Positions 23,319 through 24,735 of a stretch of DNA of 24,735 nt are shown piece by piece. Made by a program: the position numbers and the translations under genes. The DNA is taken from contig PS015456.1 in assembly GCA_048213135.1 (NCBI GenBank), forward strand, positions 15,684-40,418. Direction: 5' to 3'. This DNA is from Reclinomonas americana ATCC 50394 (lineage: Eukaryota; Jakobida; Jakobea; Jakobida). The notes beneath the pieces are model-generated. The model was not told where the DNA came from, made no database searches, and saw only the letters and a program-made list of their open reading frames with translations. Positions within the stretch are counted from its first letter, which is position 1; each line of letters opens with the position of its first letter.

Positions 23319-24636
23319 ACCCTCCCCCCTCCACTCAAACGCCCTCACCTTTCTCCCCACCCCGCTCCCCTTTGCAAGTCTCTTCTCCCCCTCCCTTCCC
23401 TCGATCCTCACAAGCACACGATCTTTTCTCTCACACGCCTCCTTTCTCCACACCTCCACAACCGTCATCAGCAAGCTCTTCTCTCTCATCCTCCCTGTCT
23501 CCTTAACCTCTTCCCCTTCCCCTTCTGTCCTTTTCCAACTCACATCCCTCCCGCACACCAATCCCGTCTACTTCCTCGGATACTTCTTGTCCACTTGTCT
23601 CCCCTTTCTCCCCGCTTCTCTCTCTTTCTCGATCACAGCCTTGCCTGCCATCCTCCTTGTTTCCTCCTCGCCCTCTCGATCTCACTCTCATCGCCCCCCA
23701 TCACCGTCTTACATTTCCGACTTATTTATTCTCCTCCTCTTTTCTCTCTCTCTCATTCTCTCTCTCACATGCATCACAGTCTTGCTTCTCCTTTCTCTCT
23801 TTCTCAACTACCGTCTCATTATCCCCCTCACACAACAAATACGCCTCACTCTCTTTTCTCTTCTGGACCACTCGTCTCCCGCTCTTCCCCGTGTCGAGCA
23901 CATGGTCAATCTTTCTCTCTCACCCACACACATACTCGCTCCCTCCCTTTATGTTACATCCCAACAACAAGAGACGTCAGGTCGCTCACAGGCGAGGTAT
24001 CTGGGATCTCTCTCTCTATCTCTGTATCCGACGTCTCCCGTTTTCTGTGTCTCACACACACTCACAATGCGACCTTGTAAACAATCTCTCTCCGTCAAAA
24101 AGGCTTAAAGTCGATCTCTCTCTTTCTCATCCACACACACATCCTCGCTCCCTCAATGTCTCGACCCATGAAACCAAGAGACAGGCATCCACAAGCGCGT
24201 GAGGTGCTGGCATTCAGAAAAGATGCAGCACATGCATATGTCATTCAAACTCACTCTGTGACAAGCAAATACGACTCTCGATACACTCTTGCACTCCTTC
24301 CTCGCTGCTGGCAGCGACGGAACAAGACGTCGACAGCTCTTTCTCTCTCTCACACACTCACTCTATATCTCTGACACACAAACACACAAATCGTTCTCTC
24401 TCGAACGCACGCACTTTATCGACTCCCTTGCTCTCTCTCTTATTCAGAGACACAAACACTCTCTCGCTCTCCATCGAACACGGGCACACCATACGCATTA
24501 TCTGCTCTCGCATTCCCACCTCTCACACATACAATCACTCACATTTTCACTCCTATCCACAACCCAACCCTCTTCACTTCTCTCTCCCACAACCTCCATC
24601 AACCATTAACTCTCTCTTTCTCTCTTTCTCTCTTCT

Positions 24637-24727
<91 letters not shown>

Positions 24728-24735
24728 GTCGTCGT
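23319..24735. repeat. Pyrimidine-rich, gene-free tract ending in (CT)n
   Basis: About 1.4 kb in which the plus strand is dominated by C and T with few G, ending in an almost pure CT run (24641-24724) and GTC triplets. Long open frames here encode only Ser/Leu/Pro/His low-complexity text and lack splice-supported structure, so I annotate no gene. It could be degenerate microsatellite, intergenic DNA, or the purine-rich side of a long intron. Confidence 0.7.

Noticed and set aside
22603-24108. Open frames of about 500 codons across 22600-24100
   Set aside because: They consist of N plus CT/TG low-complexity translation and have no splice-supported or conserved structure.

Overview
The window is nuclear DNA of a unicellular eukaryote with a compact genome. 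Genes lie tens to a few hundred bases apart. Most introns are 56-85 nt GT-AG introns, coding DNA is GC-rich, and introns and spacers carry CT/CA/GT microsatellites. The species cannot be named from this sequence. The gene set (U2AF65, a 7TM-RGS receptor, a TMEM260-type glycosyltransferase, an ADF-H protein, H-type lectin repeats) fits a free-living protist and excludes bacteria. Five runs of N (7636-7655, 12040-12678, 13308-13643, 14240-14259, 22754-23318) mark scaffold gaps. All gene models were built by hand from splice signals, reading-frame continuity and paralogue comparison.

Layout. 1-569 (-): 5' part of an unrecognised membrane protein. 697-4194 (-): the large splicing-factor subunit U2AF65 in 16 exons. 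4295-5746 (+): an ADF-H (coactosin/drebrin-like) actin-binding protein, divergent from U2AF65. 5944-7426 (+): a Pro/Gln-rich protein with four copies of a short amphipathic repeat. 7511-10784 (+): a TMEM260/DUF2723 glycosyltransferase. 10834-13307 (-): a 7TM receptor with a C-terminal RGS domain, interrupted by gaps. 14325-17594 (-) and 18450-21841 (-): tandem paralogues A and B, secreted or surface proteins with a P-domain-like module, IPT-like modules and three H-type-lectin-like domains. 13659-14010 (+): the missing last exon of A, on a small contig that appears to be placed backwards. 22189-22596 (+): a small secreted protein divergent from B. 23319-24735: a gene-free pyrimidine-rich tract.

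Main finding. About 30 percent of the introns I could model (19 of 65) begin with the non-standard 5' splice site GTTGCG, most often the invariant octamer GTTGCGTC or GTTGCGTG, and 31 of 65 have T at intron position +3. Frames are restored exactly at these sites. At homologous intron positions of paralogues A and B, the GTTGCGTC type swaps with ordinary GTGAGT or GTGCGT sites. This points to an unusual 5' splice-site recognition system, perhaps bulged pairing with U1 or a variant U1. The U2AF65 gene in the same window is itself rich in such introns and has a large charged insertion in its C-terminal UHM domain.

Shared biology. TMEM260 in animals O-mannosylates IPT domains, and A and B carry IPT-like modules a few kilobases away. 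This is a possible but unproven enzyme-substrate link. The other genes look like ordinary neighbours without a common pathway.
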